From Lancefieldella sp. Marseille-Q7238 (GTDB lineage Bacteria > Actinomycetota > Coriobacteriia > Coriobacteriales > Atopobiaceae), in NCBI RefSeq assembly GCF_949152215.1, contig NZ_OX424407.1, forward strand, positions 686,530 to 750,529: DNA of 64,000 bases. Direction: 5' to 3'. Made by a program: the position numbers and the translations under genes. The notes under the pieces are model-generated. The model saw only the letters and a program-made list of their open reading frames with translations. It did no database searches and was not told where the DNA came from. Of this stretch, positions 9,041 through 17,550 are shown piece after piece. Numbering within the stretch: the first letter of the stretch is position 1; the number at the start of each line of letters is the position of its first letter.

Positions 9041-10774
9041 TTAGGCAATCTTCCAGCCAACGGTCTTCTCGCGCATATTGACAAAGTCAGCGTAGAGACC
9101 GCCTTCCGCCATAAGCGATTCATGGGTACCGCGCTGCACGATATGTCCATGGTCAAGCACCAGTATTTGGTCGGCGTTGCGCACTGTCTTTAAGCGGTGA
9201 GCGATCATGATGACCGTTTTTGACTGCGTAAGCTCAGCAATAGCGCGCTGGAGCTCGAGCTCATTTTCAGGATCAACATTGGCTGTCGCCTCATCAAGCA
9301 CCACAATCGGCGCATCCTTCAGAATGGCGCGAGCGATGGAAAGACGCTGACGCTCACCGCCGGAAAGCGAAGAGCCACTCTCTCCCAGCCGCGTCTCATA
9401 GCCGTTGGGCAACGCCTGTATAAACTCCTCACAACAGGCACGGCGAGCGGCTTCTACCACCTGCTCATGCGTCGCCTCAGGGCTACCAAACTTGATATTG
9501 TTTTCAATAGTGTCGTCAAACAGGAAAACGCCCTGAAAAACGGTGGAGAAATTCTGCAACAGCGAATCAACCTTGTAGTCACGCACATCGTGTCCTCCCA
9601 AGGTGACTTTGCCGGAATCTACATCCCAAAAACGCTCAATCAGACGGGCTAGCGTTGTTTTACCGGACCCGCTAGGACCCACGATAGCACATGAAGTGCC
9701 TGCAGGAATAGAAAGACTTACGCCATCGAGGATGCGGCGGTCATCATAGCCAAAGGTAATATCGGACACTTCGATGTCAAAGGCATCGGCCTTCTCGATG
9801 GCCGCGCCCTCATCCATGGGAGGCGTGGCGAGAAGTTCATTTGTCTGCTCCATAGCAATTTCGATATTGCGAAGAATCGCCGAAAAGCGTCCGGCCGCCT
9901 CTAGACGACTGAACAGCATAAACGATACCACCACTACGGTCAGGCAGGTAGCCGTAGCGAGGCTGCCGGAGAGCCACAGCCATACAGACATCAGGCACAT
10001 GACAACGCTTGTGGCCTTAGAAACCACCATCTGCAAAATCGAGAAGCGCAGCGCCTTAAACTCAAGGGCTAAAGCCTGGGCTCGGCAATCATCAACGGTA
10101 TACGCAAGTTTGCCTTCCGCATCGTCCACAAGAGAAAACGCGCGCACTACGCTGATACCACGCACATATTCAAGCACCGCGCTTACAAGAGCGGTGTTGG
10201 CTGCAGAAAATTTTTCAGCCGTCACGCGTACGTAGCTTTGCAAAAGTTCCATGCTCAGACAAAAGAGCGCCAGCGTCACGGCAGCCATAAGGCCAAGGCG
10301 CCAGTCAAGCGCGCACAAAAAGATGACAACAATCAGGGAAAACACCAAGCCACCAACGATGGTCATATACAAAAGGCCACCAAGATTTTGCATAGCGTCA
10401 AGCTGGTTGGTCATAATTGACGTCACTTCACCAAGGCTGTTCTCGTTGAAATAACCCATGGGCAAATGGCGCAGCGTATCCCCGACCTCGGCGCGTTTTT
10501 TACCTGCCATGCTGAAGTTGGCGTCGCAGAAATTCTCGCTCTTGAAGTGCGAACACACAAAGGTACCCGCAATGCTGATACCCATAACTCCTAGGGCGAG
10601 AAGAGCTGTCTGACCCGAAAGCGTCCCGGCAGTCAGCGCGCTGAAGACTATCCAGAGCGCGGTTATCTGCAGGCCCTCAAACAGGCAGCACAAAATGGTA
10701 AACAGGAGGCCCTTGTAGAGCCTGTCACGATACGCGCTTCCAAATTGGAAGTACATTTTCAAAACAGAAAGCAT
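9041..10774 (-). CDS. ABC transporter, fused permease and ATPase (second half of a heterodimeric pair)
   Basis: A 577-residue half-transporter: six membrane helices in the first about 300 residues, then a nucleotide-binding domain. The latter shows Walker A GPSGSGKTT (about residue 363), the signature SLSGGERQR, Walker B PIVVLDEATA and the H-loop IAHR. It starts 15 bases after the partner gene at 10790-12607 and ends the operon at the bidirectional hairpin. The pair resembles the YbtP/YbtQ and IrtA/IrtB class in its membrane-domain wording (HLPMGYFNENSLGEVTSIM). That class imports iron-siderophore despite the exporter fold; other members are drug exporters. Substrate is therefore unassigned. 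Confidence 0.85.
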   Translation of the reverse strand: MLSVLKMYFQFGSAYRDRLYKGLLFTILCCLFEGLQITALWIVFSALTAGTLSGQTALLALGVMGISIAGTFVCSHFKSENFCDANFSMAGKKRAEVGDTLRHLPMGYFNENSLGEVTSIMTNQLDAMQNLGGLLYMTIVGGLVFSLIVVIFLCALDWRLGLMAAVTLALFCLSMELLQSYVRVTAEKFSAANTALVSAVLEYVRGISVVRAFSLVDDAEGKLAYTVDDCRAQALALEFKALRFSILQMVVSKATSVVMCLMSVWLWLSGSLATATCLTVVVVSFMLFSRLEAAGRFSAILRNIEIAMEQTNELLATPPMDEGAAIEKADAFDIEVSDITFGYDDRRILDGVSLSIPAGTSCAIVGPSGSGKTTLARLIERFWDVDSGKVTLGGHDVRDYKVDSLLQNFSTVFQGVFLFDDTIENNIKFGSPEATHEQVVEAARRACCEEFIQALPNGYETRLGESGSSLSGGERQRLSIARAILKDAPIVVLDEATANVDPENELELQRAIAELTQSKTVIMIAHRLKTVRNADQILVLDHGHIVQRGTHESLMAEGGLYADFVNMREKTVGWKIA

Positions 10775-10789
10775 CGGCAGCCCCTTTCG

Positions 10790-12607
10790 TTAAGCCTCGT
10801 CAAGTGCGCCCATATGTGCGCGGTACATAGTCGCATAGAGCGGACAGGTATCCATCAGCTGGTCATGCGTGCCTTGAGCCTCGATGCGTCCGTCGTTGAC
10901 AACCACGATTTTGTCGGCATTTTGCACAGTCGAAAGGCGGTGCGCAATGACTACGAGCGTTTTGCCAGCTACAAGTTTTGCTACCGCAGACTCGACTTCA
11001 GCTTCCGACTCGGGGTCCGCATACGCCGTAGCCTCGTCAAGTAAGATGATTGGTGCGTTTTTGAGCATCGCACGCGCGATAGCTACGCGCTGGCGCTCGC
11101 CGCCCGACAGATGACCACCCGAGCCTCCTACAACTGTTTGATAGCCGTCAGGAAGCGACTGTATAAAGTTGTGACACCCGGATGCCTTAGCGCACGCGAT
11201 AACCTCATCGTCCGTAGCGCCTTTGCGGCCCATCCGGATGTTGTCCATAATAGTTTCATCAAAAAGGTAACTGTCTTGATCAACATAGGCCACAAGGTCA
11301 GCAAGCTGGGACGCTGCCAGCATGCGGATATCCTTTCCTCCAATAGAAACCGAACCTTCAGTGGGATCCCAGAATCCCGCAACAAGGCGCGCGAGGGTCG
11401 ACTTGCCGGAACCGCTGGGGCCAACGAATGCCGTTACCTGGCCGGATGCAACCGTAAGATCGATGCCGTGAATGACCTCATCGGCATCGTAGGCAAAATG
11501 AACATCAGTGAGCACAATGTCAGTACCTTCAAGCGCGCAGGGCTTCTCGGCACGCTTTTGGTCGGGGTAGTTCAGTACCTCTGAAATCTCCTCAACAATT
11601 GTTCCAACCTGGGCAAGCGAATCGCCAAAGCTCATCGCGGCATACAAAGGTTGAAAGACGCCAAGCGACAACACCGCGCACATAACAAACGTTGAAGGCG
11701 AAAGCGTACCCTGCATAACAAAGAGGCATCCCAGCGGCAGTACCGTCACCAATGTCGCGGGAGCGACAGAAAGCATAGCGTCCTGCCAAATTTGGCAGTG
11801 GCTCATCCAGTCGATAAAAGCATGTGCGGAAGCGTACACCGCCTTTGAGAACTTTTCGTAGGAACTTGCCGACTGGCCGAACGCCTTAATAACCTCAATG
11901 CCCGAAACATACTCAACCGAGGCGTTATTCATCTCTTTGCCGGTAGTAATGGTATTTTGATACCAGAACGCGTAGTCTTTCATCATGCCCGCCAGGCAGC
12001 CCAGGCCCACGACGATAGTCAGCAGCGTGGCAAGAGCCAGGCGCCAGTCAAGAATCGCCAGATATATAAAGACCGCAAGAACAACGGTGAGGTTTGACGT
12101 CAGCTCGGGAACGGCATGAGCAAGTGTTGTTTCGATACTGTCTATTTTCTCAACAAGCAGGCGCTTAAGCGTGCCTGACGGAGTATCCAGCACGTATCCC
12201 ATAGGAACGCGTGTGAGCTTCTGCGCAAGACGAACGCGCAGGTTTGCGATGGTAGCAAACGTCGCAATGTGGGAAACCGTTGTCGAAAAATGATGGAAGA
12301 TAATCTGCACGATATAGCCTACGGCAGCGATAAGACCCCACTGCAGGTAAAATGACCAATCCCGAACGCCGTTAAAAATGCCGACCACCATAGTGCCGGC
12401 AACGACATACGGCACCATGCTCCCCATAACGCCAATAATGGCGAGAAGAACGGAGAACGCGTAGGTACCCTTTCTGTCTGACCACTCAAGCAGCACGGCT
12501 ACGGGATTTACTTGAGGCTGCTGATTTGCAGTCTCTTCCTTCTGCTGTCCGGAATTTTGTTGGGGATTTTGCGCAGTCTCCCCCTGCACAACCTCTTGTG
12601 CATCCAT
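10790..12607 (-). CDS. ABC transporter, fused permease and ATPase (first half of a heterodimeric pair)
   Basis: The 605 residues begin with a Gln/Asn-rich cytoplasmic tail of about 40 residues. Six membrane helices follow, including VPMGYVLDTPSGTLKRLLVE, which matches the YbtP/IrtA-like group. The nucleotide-binding domain has Walker A GPSGSGKST (about residue 396), signature HLSGGERQR, Walker B PIILLDEATA and H-loop IAHR. Together with the next gene it should form a heterodimer. About 80 bases upstream of the start lies a 37-base inverted repeat (12688-12724), a likely operator. The combination of a regulated YbtPQ/IrtAB-like pair suggests metal or metallophore transport, which is inference; a multidrug exporter is the alternative. 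Confidence 0.85.
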   Translation of the reverse strand: MDAQEVVQGETAQNPQQNSGQQKEETANQQPQVNPVAVLLEWSDRKGTYAFSVLLAIIGVMGSMVPYVVAGTMVVGIFNGVRDWSFYLQWGLIAAVGYIVQIIFHHFSTTVSHIATFATIANLRVRLAQKLTRVPMGYVLDTPSGTLKRLLVEKIDSIETTLAHAVPELTSNLTVVLAVFIYLAILDWRLALATLLTIVVGLGCLAGMMKDYAFWYQNTITTGKEMNNASVEYVSGIEVIKAFGQSASSYEKFSKAVYASAHAFIDWMSHCQIWQDAMLSVAPATLVTVLPLGCLFVMQGTLSPSTFVMCAVLSLGVFQPLYAAMSFGDSLAQVGTIVEEISEVLNYPDQKRAEKPCALEGTDIVLTDVHFAYDADEVIHGIDLTVASGQVTAFVGPSGSGKSTLARLVAGFWDPTEGSVSIGGKDIRMLAASQLADLVAYVDQDSYLFDETIMDNIRMGRKGATDDEVIACAKASGCHNFIQSLPDGYQTVVGGSGGHLSGGERQRVAIARAMLKNAPIILLDEATAYADPESEAEVESAVAKLVAGKTLVVIAHRLSTVQNADKIVVVNDGRIEAQGTHDQLMDTCPLYATMYRAHMGALDEA

Positions 12608-12687
12608 ATTGCCTCCCTGCGACCGGCTTCAACATCAAACATCTGTCTTTATGGCAAACATTGACAGGCATTGTGATTTTGAAGCCG

Positions 12688-12724
12688 ACTATCAAAAGTT
12701 AGCCAATGATAACTATTTGATAGT
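12688..12724. promoter_or_regulatory. Long inverted repeat, probable operator of the ABC pair
   Basis: ACTATCAAA-AGTTA, an 8-base spacer, then TAACT-A-TTTGATAGT: 14 paired bases per arm with one extra base. It is AT-rich, lacks a T-run and lies about 80 bases upstream of the minus-strand start at 12607. It therefore reads as a regulator binding site rather than a terminator. The regulator is not in the window. Bases 12608-12870 otherwise hold no gene that I can support. Confidence 0.6.
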
Positions 12725-12870
12725 GTCATACCGCTTCGAGAAGAAGGCAAGAAATATCTTCAAAAATCGGTAAAAGCTACAAAACATCCAACTCATTGAG
12801 TCCATAGCTTTTATGTATGGTTTGCTCCAGATGCTCTAAAGGGGTTCTCACGGCACGTCGGCAAGCTCAG

Positions 12871-13170
12871 CTATGCGCCCCTACGCGTACCTCTGAAGGC
12901 AAAGTCACGTCCGGCGGCATGAACAATACCTTCGATAGTATTGCCTTGCACACGGCCTCCACAGGTAAATACAACAGGCCCCACAAAGGTCGCTACGTTT
13001 CCGCCAAAGGTAAACGAATCGCCTTGCACGCGGCCGTTCTCAATAGCAAGTTCCATACCAAGAGCACTCATAGTTCCCGTAAGAGTTTCATCCTCAGCAT
13101 GCAAAATCGCGGTGCCCGTCTTCGGACCCATGGGAGTTTCGGCCGTTATGTCATATGTTCCGTCAATCAT
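12871..13170 (-). CDS. Small conserved-looking protein of unknown function
   Basis: I do not recognise a named family. ATG 13170 (MIDGTYDITAETPMGPKTG) is preceded by GGAGG at 5-6 bases, better than the upstream in-frame ATG at 13215. The 99-residue product has no signal peptide or membrane helix. It alternates short hydrophobic strands with glycines (GTAILHAEDETLTGTMS, GRVQGDSFTFGG, GRVQGNTIEGIV), suggesting a small all-beta barrel. The near-repeat GRVQGDSF / GRVQGNTI, about 24 residues apart, hints at an internal duplication. It stands alone, divergent from the dehydrogenase gene. Confidence 0.6.
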   Translation of the reverse strand: MIDGTYDITAETPMGPKTGTAILHAEDETLTGTMSALGMELAIENGRVQGDSFTFGGNVATFVGPVVFTCGGRVQGNTIEGIVHAAGRDFAFRGTRRGA

Positions 13171-13421
13171 GTTGCCTCCGTCATTTTTGGTACATGCTTC
13201 GTTGAGCTGTTTCATTTAACTGTTTCGTTGAACAAAAGCGTGACAGCAAGCAGCCGACATGTCAATTTCCAAGGGGCTTCTCGCCACGTCAGCCCTGCCG
13301 TTCACGTTTGTTACTATCACGGTCGCGGAATACCTTCGCAGAATCTGACTTTTCAGACTCTCATGGGGTATATGAGAACGAACGTAAGACATCGTCTCTT
13401 CAAGGGAGGAAGGACAGTCCG

Positions 13422-14372
13422 ATGGATATTTCAAACGTAAAAAAGGTAACTGTTGCCGGCGGAGGCGTCCTTGGCAGCCAAATCGCTTTTCAGACGGCAT
13501 ACATGGGATACGACACCACCATTTGGCTTCGTACCGACGCGTCGATTGGTCGCGCGCAGCCCAAGATTGATCGTCTTAAGGAGATTTATCTGAATACCCT
13601 TGAGGCTCTCAAAACCAATCCAAGCGCATACGCGTACGGTCTTGTCGCTCAGGAAGAGATTACTGCAGAGAAACTCGATGAGCTTAAGAAGCAGGTTGAA
13701 AAGGTATACGCTCATCTGAAGCTTACCGTTGACTGGGACGAAGCATTCAACGATGCCGATTTTGTCATTGAATCCGTCGCCGAAGAGCCAAAGCAGAAAA
13801 TCGCGTTTTATACCGAGCTCGCAAAGCATCTGCCCGAGAAGACCGTTGTCGCGACAAACAGCTCAACCATGATTCCCAGCATGTTTTCCGCATACACTGG
13901 CCGTCCAGAAAAGTACCTCGCGCTGCACTTTGCCAACGAAATCTGGAAGAACCCGCTTGCGGAAGTTATGGGACATGCAGATACCGCACAGGAAAATCTC
14001 GATCTGGTGGTAGCGTTTGCCGCAAGCATCCGTATGATTCCTGTCAAAGTATTGAAAGAGCAGCCTGGCTATCTCTTGAATTCAATGCTCGTTCCCTTGC
14101 TATCAGCAGCCGAGGGTCTTTGGGCAGGTGGCGTAGGTTCGCCGGAGGACATCGACAAGGCATGGATGATTGGTACCGGCGCTCCGGCAGGACCGTTCAG
14201 GATTTTAGACATCATCGGCCTTACGACCGCTTATAACGTTGGTATGCTCAATCCTAAGGCTCAGCAGGAAGGCACACTCGAAAACCGCATTGTTACACTT
14301 CTTAAAGAGAAGATTGATGCAGGAGAGCAGGGCATTAACGCCGGCAAGGGCTTCTATTCGTACAAAAAGTAG
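13422..14372 (+). CDS. 3-hydroxyacyl-CoA dehydrogenase family protein (NAD-dependent)
   Basis: Members oxidise 3-hydroxyacyl-CoA or related beta-hydroxy acids (3-hydroxybutyryl-CoA, L-gulonate) with NAD+. The start ATG 13422 follows GGGAGGAAGGA. The 316 residues have a Rossmann loop VAGGGVLGSQIAFQTA (GxGxxG-like, residues 10-25), the ES(V)AE strand after a long helix, the NSST catalytic serine region (ATNSSTMIPS), and LHFANEIWKNPLAEV where the catalytic His sits. The C-terminal helical domain contains GYLLNSMLVPLL. The spacing and HFANEIWKN wording differ from typical Hbd/FadB, so the substrate is uncertain. It is single-gene and ends in a perfect palindromic terminator. Confidence 0.8.
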   Translation: MDISNVKKVTVAGGGVLGSQIAFQTAYMGYDTTIWLRTDASIGRAQPKIDRLKEIYLNTLEALKTNPSAYAYGLVAQEEITAEKLDELKKQVEKVYAHLKLTVDWDEAFNDADFVIESVAEEPKQKIAFYTELAKHLPEKTVVATNSSTMIPSMFSAYTGRPEKYLALHFANEIWKNPLAEVMGHADTAQENLDLVVAFAASIRMIPVKVLKEQPGYLLNSMLVPLLSAAEGLWAGGVGSPEDIDKAWMIGTGAPAGPFRILDIIGLTTAYNVGMLNPKAQQEGTLENRIVTLLKEKIDAGEQGINAGKGFYSYKK

Positions 14373-14425
14373 GCCCACGGCGCAACGCAAACGTTACCGA
14401 GCGCACATGTGAACTGCTTGACAAC

Positions 14426-14459
14426 AACACCCCGAGAAGGTCGACCTTCTCGGGGTGTT
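14426..14459. terminator. Perfect 34-base palindromic terminator
   Basis: AACACCCCGAGAAGG-TCGA-CCTTCTCGGGGTGTT is self-complementary end to end and is followed by TTCTCT. It can end the dehydrogenase transcript. Each arm contains the CGAGAAG word discussed in the findings. Confidence 0.75.
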
Positions 14460-14493
14460 TTCTCTCGCGTCTCTTGTAATCTACATCCTCAGC

Positions 14494-14760
14494 CTACAGG
14501 CGTATCTTGTAGAATTCAGACCCATGAAACACTCTGAGGACTACCGCACGCCCTTCCACAACGCTGTAGATGCAGACATACTCATCGCAGAACAACTTGC
14601 GGTATCCGAGCCGGCGCAAATCAGCATCGTGATGAAGAGGCCCAAGTAAGGGGTTTTCCTCTAAAAGACCCATAGTATCCAGCAGCTTTTTCATGAACTT
14701 CTTGGCAGACGCTGGTTCGACTGCTTTGCTTCTATAGCTCGCAAGAAAACCGTGAGAGAA
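14494..14760 (-). pseudogene. Remnant of a RelE/ParE-superfamily toxin gene
   Basis: The frame from 14694 gives 66 residues ending HDADLRRLGYRKLFCDEY and VVEGRAVVLRVFHGSEFY. This is the C-terminal half of a RelE/ParE/YoeB-like mRNA interferase or gyrase toxin. The same frame stays open upstream to 14760 with toxin-like sequence (FLASYRSKAVEPASAKKFM) but offers no ATG, GTG or TTG there and meets two stops at 14761-14766. The first helix and strand of the fold are missing and no antitoxin gene is adjacent. I read it as a 5'-truncated, probably inactive remnant; a functional short form starting at 14694 is less likely. Confidence 0.6.
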
Positions 14761-14769
14761 TTATTATGC

Positions 14770-14803
14770 AAGCTTAATCAAGTCTCAAGAATTGGTTAAG
14801 CTT
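14770..14803. repeat. Inverted repeat between toxin remnant and membrane protein gene
   Basis: AAGCTTAATCAA at 14770-14781 is nearly complementary to TTGGTTAAGCTT at 14792-14803 (8 perfect outer bases, one internal mismatch). It lies 65 bases before ATG 14869. It could be an operator, possibly left from the lost toxin-antitoxin module, or part of the promoter. Confidence 0.45.
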
Positions 14804-14868
14804 ACTAGGTCACCATGAAGCAAGACGAAGACGAAGGGCGTCTTCGTGTCGTCGGAAGGACGATTATC

Positions 14869-15411
14869 ATGGAGAAACTAGAAAAAGTAGAGTTCATTCG
14901 CGAGAAGTGCGCTGTGAGCTATGGGGATGCCAAGGCAGCTCTTGATGCCTGCGGTGACAACGTACTCGACGCTATCATCTGGCTTGAAAAACAGGGCAAG
15001 ACGGCTCAGCAAGCAACAAGCTACACCACCGAAGCCAATGCGCAACCGGAGGTTTCACCGGAGATGGAAGCGGCGCAAGCGGCCTACCAGGCATCCAGCA
15101 AAAAATCAGAGTTTTCTCAGCATGTAGACTCAGCTTGGGGAGATTTCAAAAAACTGCTGAACAAAGGTGTCGAAACCAAATTTATTGCTACGCGCCATGG
15201 CGAGCAAATCATAACCATGCCTGTCATTATCCCCATCATCGGCCTCTTTATTTGGGGATTCACCATTTGGCTGCTCATCATCGGCCTCTTTTTTGATATG
15301 CGCTATCACATCAAGGGAGCGCATCCGGTCACGGTCGATGTCAACGACGCCATGGACAAAGTAGCCGACGCCGCTGAAACCATTAAGAAAGACGTTACCG
15401 TAAACGACTAG
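14869..15411 (+). CDS. DUF4342-type protein with UBA/TS-N-like domain and a membrane helix
   Basis: The start is ATG 14869 with GGAAGGA upstream; an in-frame ATG at 14815 adds a poorly conserved charged tail. Residues 1-45 (VEFIREKCAVSYGDAKAALDACGDNVLDAIIWLE) resemble the UBA/TS-N-type three-helix domain of elongation factor Ts seen in DUF4342 proteins. An Ala/Gln/Ser-rich linker follows, then a hydrophobic segment around residues 119-143 (VIIPIIGLFIWGFTIWLLII) and a soluble charged tail. The role of this family is unknown; clients could be membrane or envelope proteins. It is followed 62 bases later by the two-component pair, possibly in the same transcript. Confidence 0.6.
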   Translation: MEKLEKVEFIREKCAVSYGDAKAALDACGDNVLDAIIWLEKQGKTAQQATSYTTEANAQPEVSPEMEAAQAAYQASSKKSEFSQHVDSAWGDFKKLLNKGVETKFIATRHGEQIITMPVIIPIIGLFIWGFTIWLLIIGLFFDMRYHIKGAHPVTVDVNDAMDKVADAAETIKKDVTVND

Positions 15412-15473
15412 GAAGGCGTGGCGCCCGAGGGGGTTACAATGGCGAAAACAAATCGGGACATCTAGGTGTTTAT

Positions 15474-16178
15474 ATGACCAGGATACTTATCGTTGAGGAT
15501 GAAGAAAAGATCGCCCGTTTCATAGAACTCGAACTGACGCATGAGGACTATGAGGTGGATAAGGCGCTGGACGGCAGAACCGGCGTTGAAATGGCACTCT
15601 CAACCGAGTATGACCTCATCCTGCTTGATATTCTTCTTCCCCAGCTTAACGGTCTTGAAGTCCTGAGGCGGATTCGCCGCGAGAAGAACACGCCCACCAT
15701 CATGCTGACCGCACGTGATTCTGTCATGGACAAAGTTGCCGGACTGGACGCGGGCGCTGACGATTACCTCACAAAGCCTTTTGCCATTGAGGAACTTCTC
15801 GCCCGCATTCGTGTAGCGCTCAAACACCATGACGCGACTAGCGATTCCTCTCACTCAACGTCTGAGGCCCCGGCAACCAACTCCTTTACGATGAAGGGAG
15901 TTACCCTCGATGTAGATCGCCGCGAGGTATGCGTGGGCCACAATTCCGTAGAACTTACCAACAAAGAGTTTGAAGTTCTGCACATGCTTATGGAGCATGC
16001 CGGCGTTGTTATGAGCCGCGAGCGCATCGCGTCCGGCGCCCTGGGCTACGATTTTATAGGCGATACCAACAACGTTGACGTACATATCGCCCACCTGCGC
16101 GCCAAGCTTGACGACCGCTACAACATCAAACTCATCAGCACTGTCCGCGGAGTGGGATATGTCATCAGAGAAACGTAA
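15474..16178 (+). CDS. Two-component response regulator, OmpR/PhoB family
   Basis: The 234 residues comprise a receiver domain with the phospho-acceptor Asp52 (LILLDILLPQ), acidic pocket EDEE at 8-11 and the conserved Lys in LTKPF. A Ser/Thr/Ala-rich linker leads to a winged-helix DNA-binding domain ending STVRGVGYVIRE, the usual OmpR ending. The start ATG 15474 overlaps no upstream gene; TACAAT at about 15436 could be a -10. It overlaps the sensor kinase gene by 20 bases, so the two are translationally coupled. The signal and targets cannot be read from sequence; the kinase ArlS/ArlR-like layout is only suggestive. Confidence 0.93.
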   Translation: MTRILIVEDEEKIARFIELELTHEDYEVDKALDGRTGVEMALSTEYDLILLDILLPQLNGLEVLRRIRREKNTPTIMLTARDSVMDKVAGLDAGADDYLTKPFAIEELLARIRVALKHHDATSDSSHSTSEAPATNSFTMKGVTLDVDRREVCVGHNSVELTNKEFEVLHMLMEHAGVVMSRERIASGALGYDFIGDTNNVDVHIAHLRAKLDDRYNIKLISTVRGVGYVIRET

Positions 16179-17550
16179 GCGGATAGGAAAATGGGCAAAG
16201 AACCTGGTGAAGACGCGCTCAACCAGCCGCTCCGAATCTTCAACCGCCCGTTCCATCAGCTGGGGTTTTTGGTGGCGCAAGCTGCTCAATTATCTCTTCT
16301 TTAACCTGCTGCTTTTTGCCTGTGTGGCGCTCATCCTCGTGTACTCGTATAACAAGAGTCTGCCGCAAGGTACCTTTACCTTCGGATTTTTTCCCGCGCA
16401 CTATCACGCGATCTCCCTTACCTTCCCCAACACGCTCAGTAGCTTTTCCACTGTCCGCTATATCGTCCACAGTCCTGACTCAAGCGTTACAGCGTTTGAG
16501 CTTGGAAAAGATCTCATTGCCCTCTGGCCTCTTTACGCAGCCGTTCTTATCTGGGAGCTCTTAGATCTCCTGCACTATTTCAATGACACGCGCCGCGTCA
16601 AACGAGCCCTGCTCCCCTTAAACACCCTTGCGCTCAAAGCAGAAAAGCTCGGCAACGCCGATCTTCTCGCCAGCGTTCACCCCAACGCTTCAACAGACGG
16701 CGCTTCGCTCAGCCACGGTAAAATGGAAAGCCTGGAACAGGCTATCGAACGGGCAAGTGTTGATTCGCCCCAAATTCACACCGGCAATGAAGACCTGGCC
16801 AGCATTGAAATCGCTCTCAATAAACTCCTGCACCAGATGCAGGAGGCGAAACTTCAGCAGATGCGCTTCGTCAACGACGCCAGCCATGAACTGCGCACGC
16901 CTATCGCGGTTATCCGAGGGTATACCGACATGCTTGACCGATGGGGCAAGACCGACGAAGCCGTGCTGGACGAATCAATCGCCGCGCTCAAATCGGAAAG
17001 CGAACACATGCACGACCTTGTCGAGCAGCTGCTCTTCCTTGCACGCGGCGACGCGGGCAGAAATACGCTTACCAGGGTTCCCTTGAATTTCGCGCAGCTT
17101 GCCTTTGAGGTATGGGAAGAATCAGACATGATTGACGCCAGCCATCACTATGTACTGGGGTTTGACAAATCAGCGCTTGCCGACAACCGCTACCAAACAG
17201 TCGGCGACATCGCGATGCTCAAACAGTCTCTGCGTATCATTGTTCAAAACGCCGCCCGTTATTCACCCGCCAAAACGCCCATTACCTTTGATATCTCCTA
17301 TGACGAGAAGAACGTGCAGGTATCGATAGAAGATGAGGGCATGGGCATATCTGAAGCGGCAGTCGCTCACATTTTCGAGCGATTCTGGCGAGCCGATAAT
17401 GCCCGTGCTAAAAGCAACGATGGTTCCGGCCTCGGATTATCTATTGCAAAGTGGATTGTCGACAGTCATGACGGCTCTATTGACGTGCTTTCGCGCGAAG
17501 GTGTAGGCACTCGTTTTAGCATTGCTATACCTCGCGTCGCGCTACGGTAA
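16159..17550 (+). CDS. Two-component sensor histidine kinase
   Basis: The start ATG 16159 (MSSEKRKRIG) lies inside the end of the response regulator gene, after GGAGTGGG. The 463 residues contain two membrane helices (about 42-62 and 125-140) bracketing an extracytoplasmic sensor segment of about 60 residues. A HAMP-like linker follows, then the dimerisation/phospho-acceptor motif NDASHELRTPIAVIRGY (His about 243). The ATPase domain has N-box IIVQNAARYSP, G1 EDEGMGIS, F-box FERFWRAD and G2 GSGLGLSIAKWIVDSHDG. All catalytic motifs are intact. Its 3' end overlaps the convergent treR-like gene by 26 bases. Confidence 0.93.
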   Translation: MSSEKRKRIGKWAKNLVKTRSTSRSESSTARSISWGFWWRKLLNYLFFNLLLFACVALILVYSYNKSLPQGTFTFGFFPAHYHAISLTFPNTLSSFSTVRYIVHSPDSSVTAFELGKDLIALWPLYAAVLIWELLDLLHYFNDTRRVKRALLPLNTLALKAEKLGNADLLASVHPNASTDGASLSHGKMESLEQAIERASVDSPQIHTGNEDLASIEIALNKLLHQMQEAKLQQMRFVNDASHELRTPIAVIRGYTDMLDRWGKTDEAVLDESIAALKSESEHMHDLVEQLLFLARGDAGRNTLTRVPLNFAQLAFEVWEESDMIDASHHYVLGFDKSALADNRYQTVGDIAMLKQSLRIIVQNAARYSPAKTPITFDISYDEKNVQVSIEDEGMGISEAAVAHIFERFWRADNARAKSNDGSGLGLSIAKWIVDSHDGSIDVLSREGVGTRFSIAIPRVALR

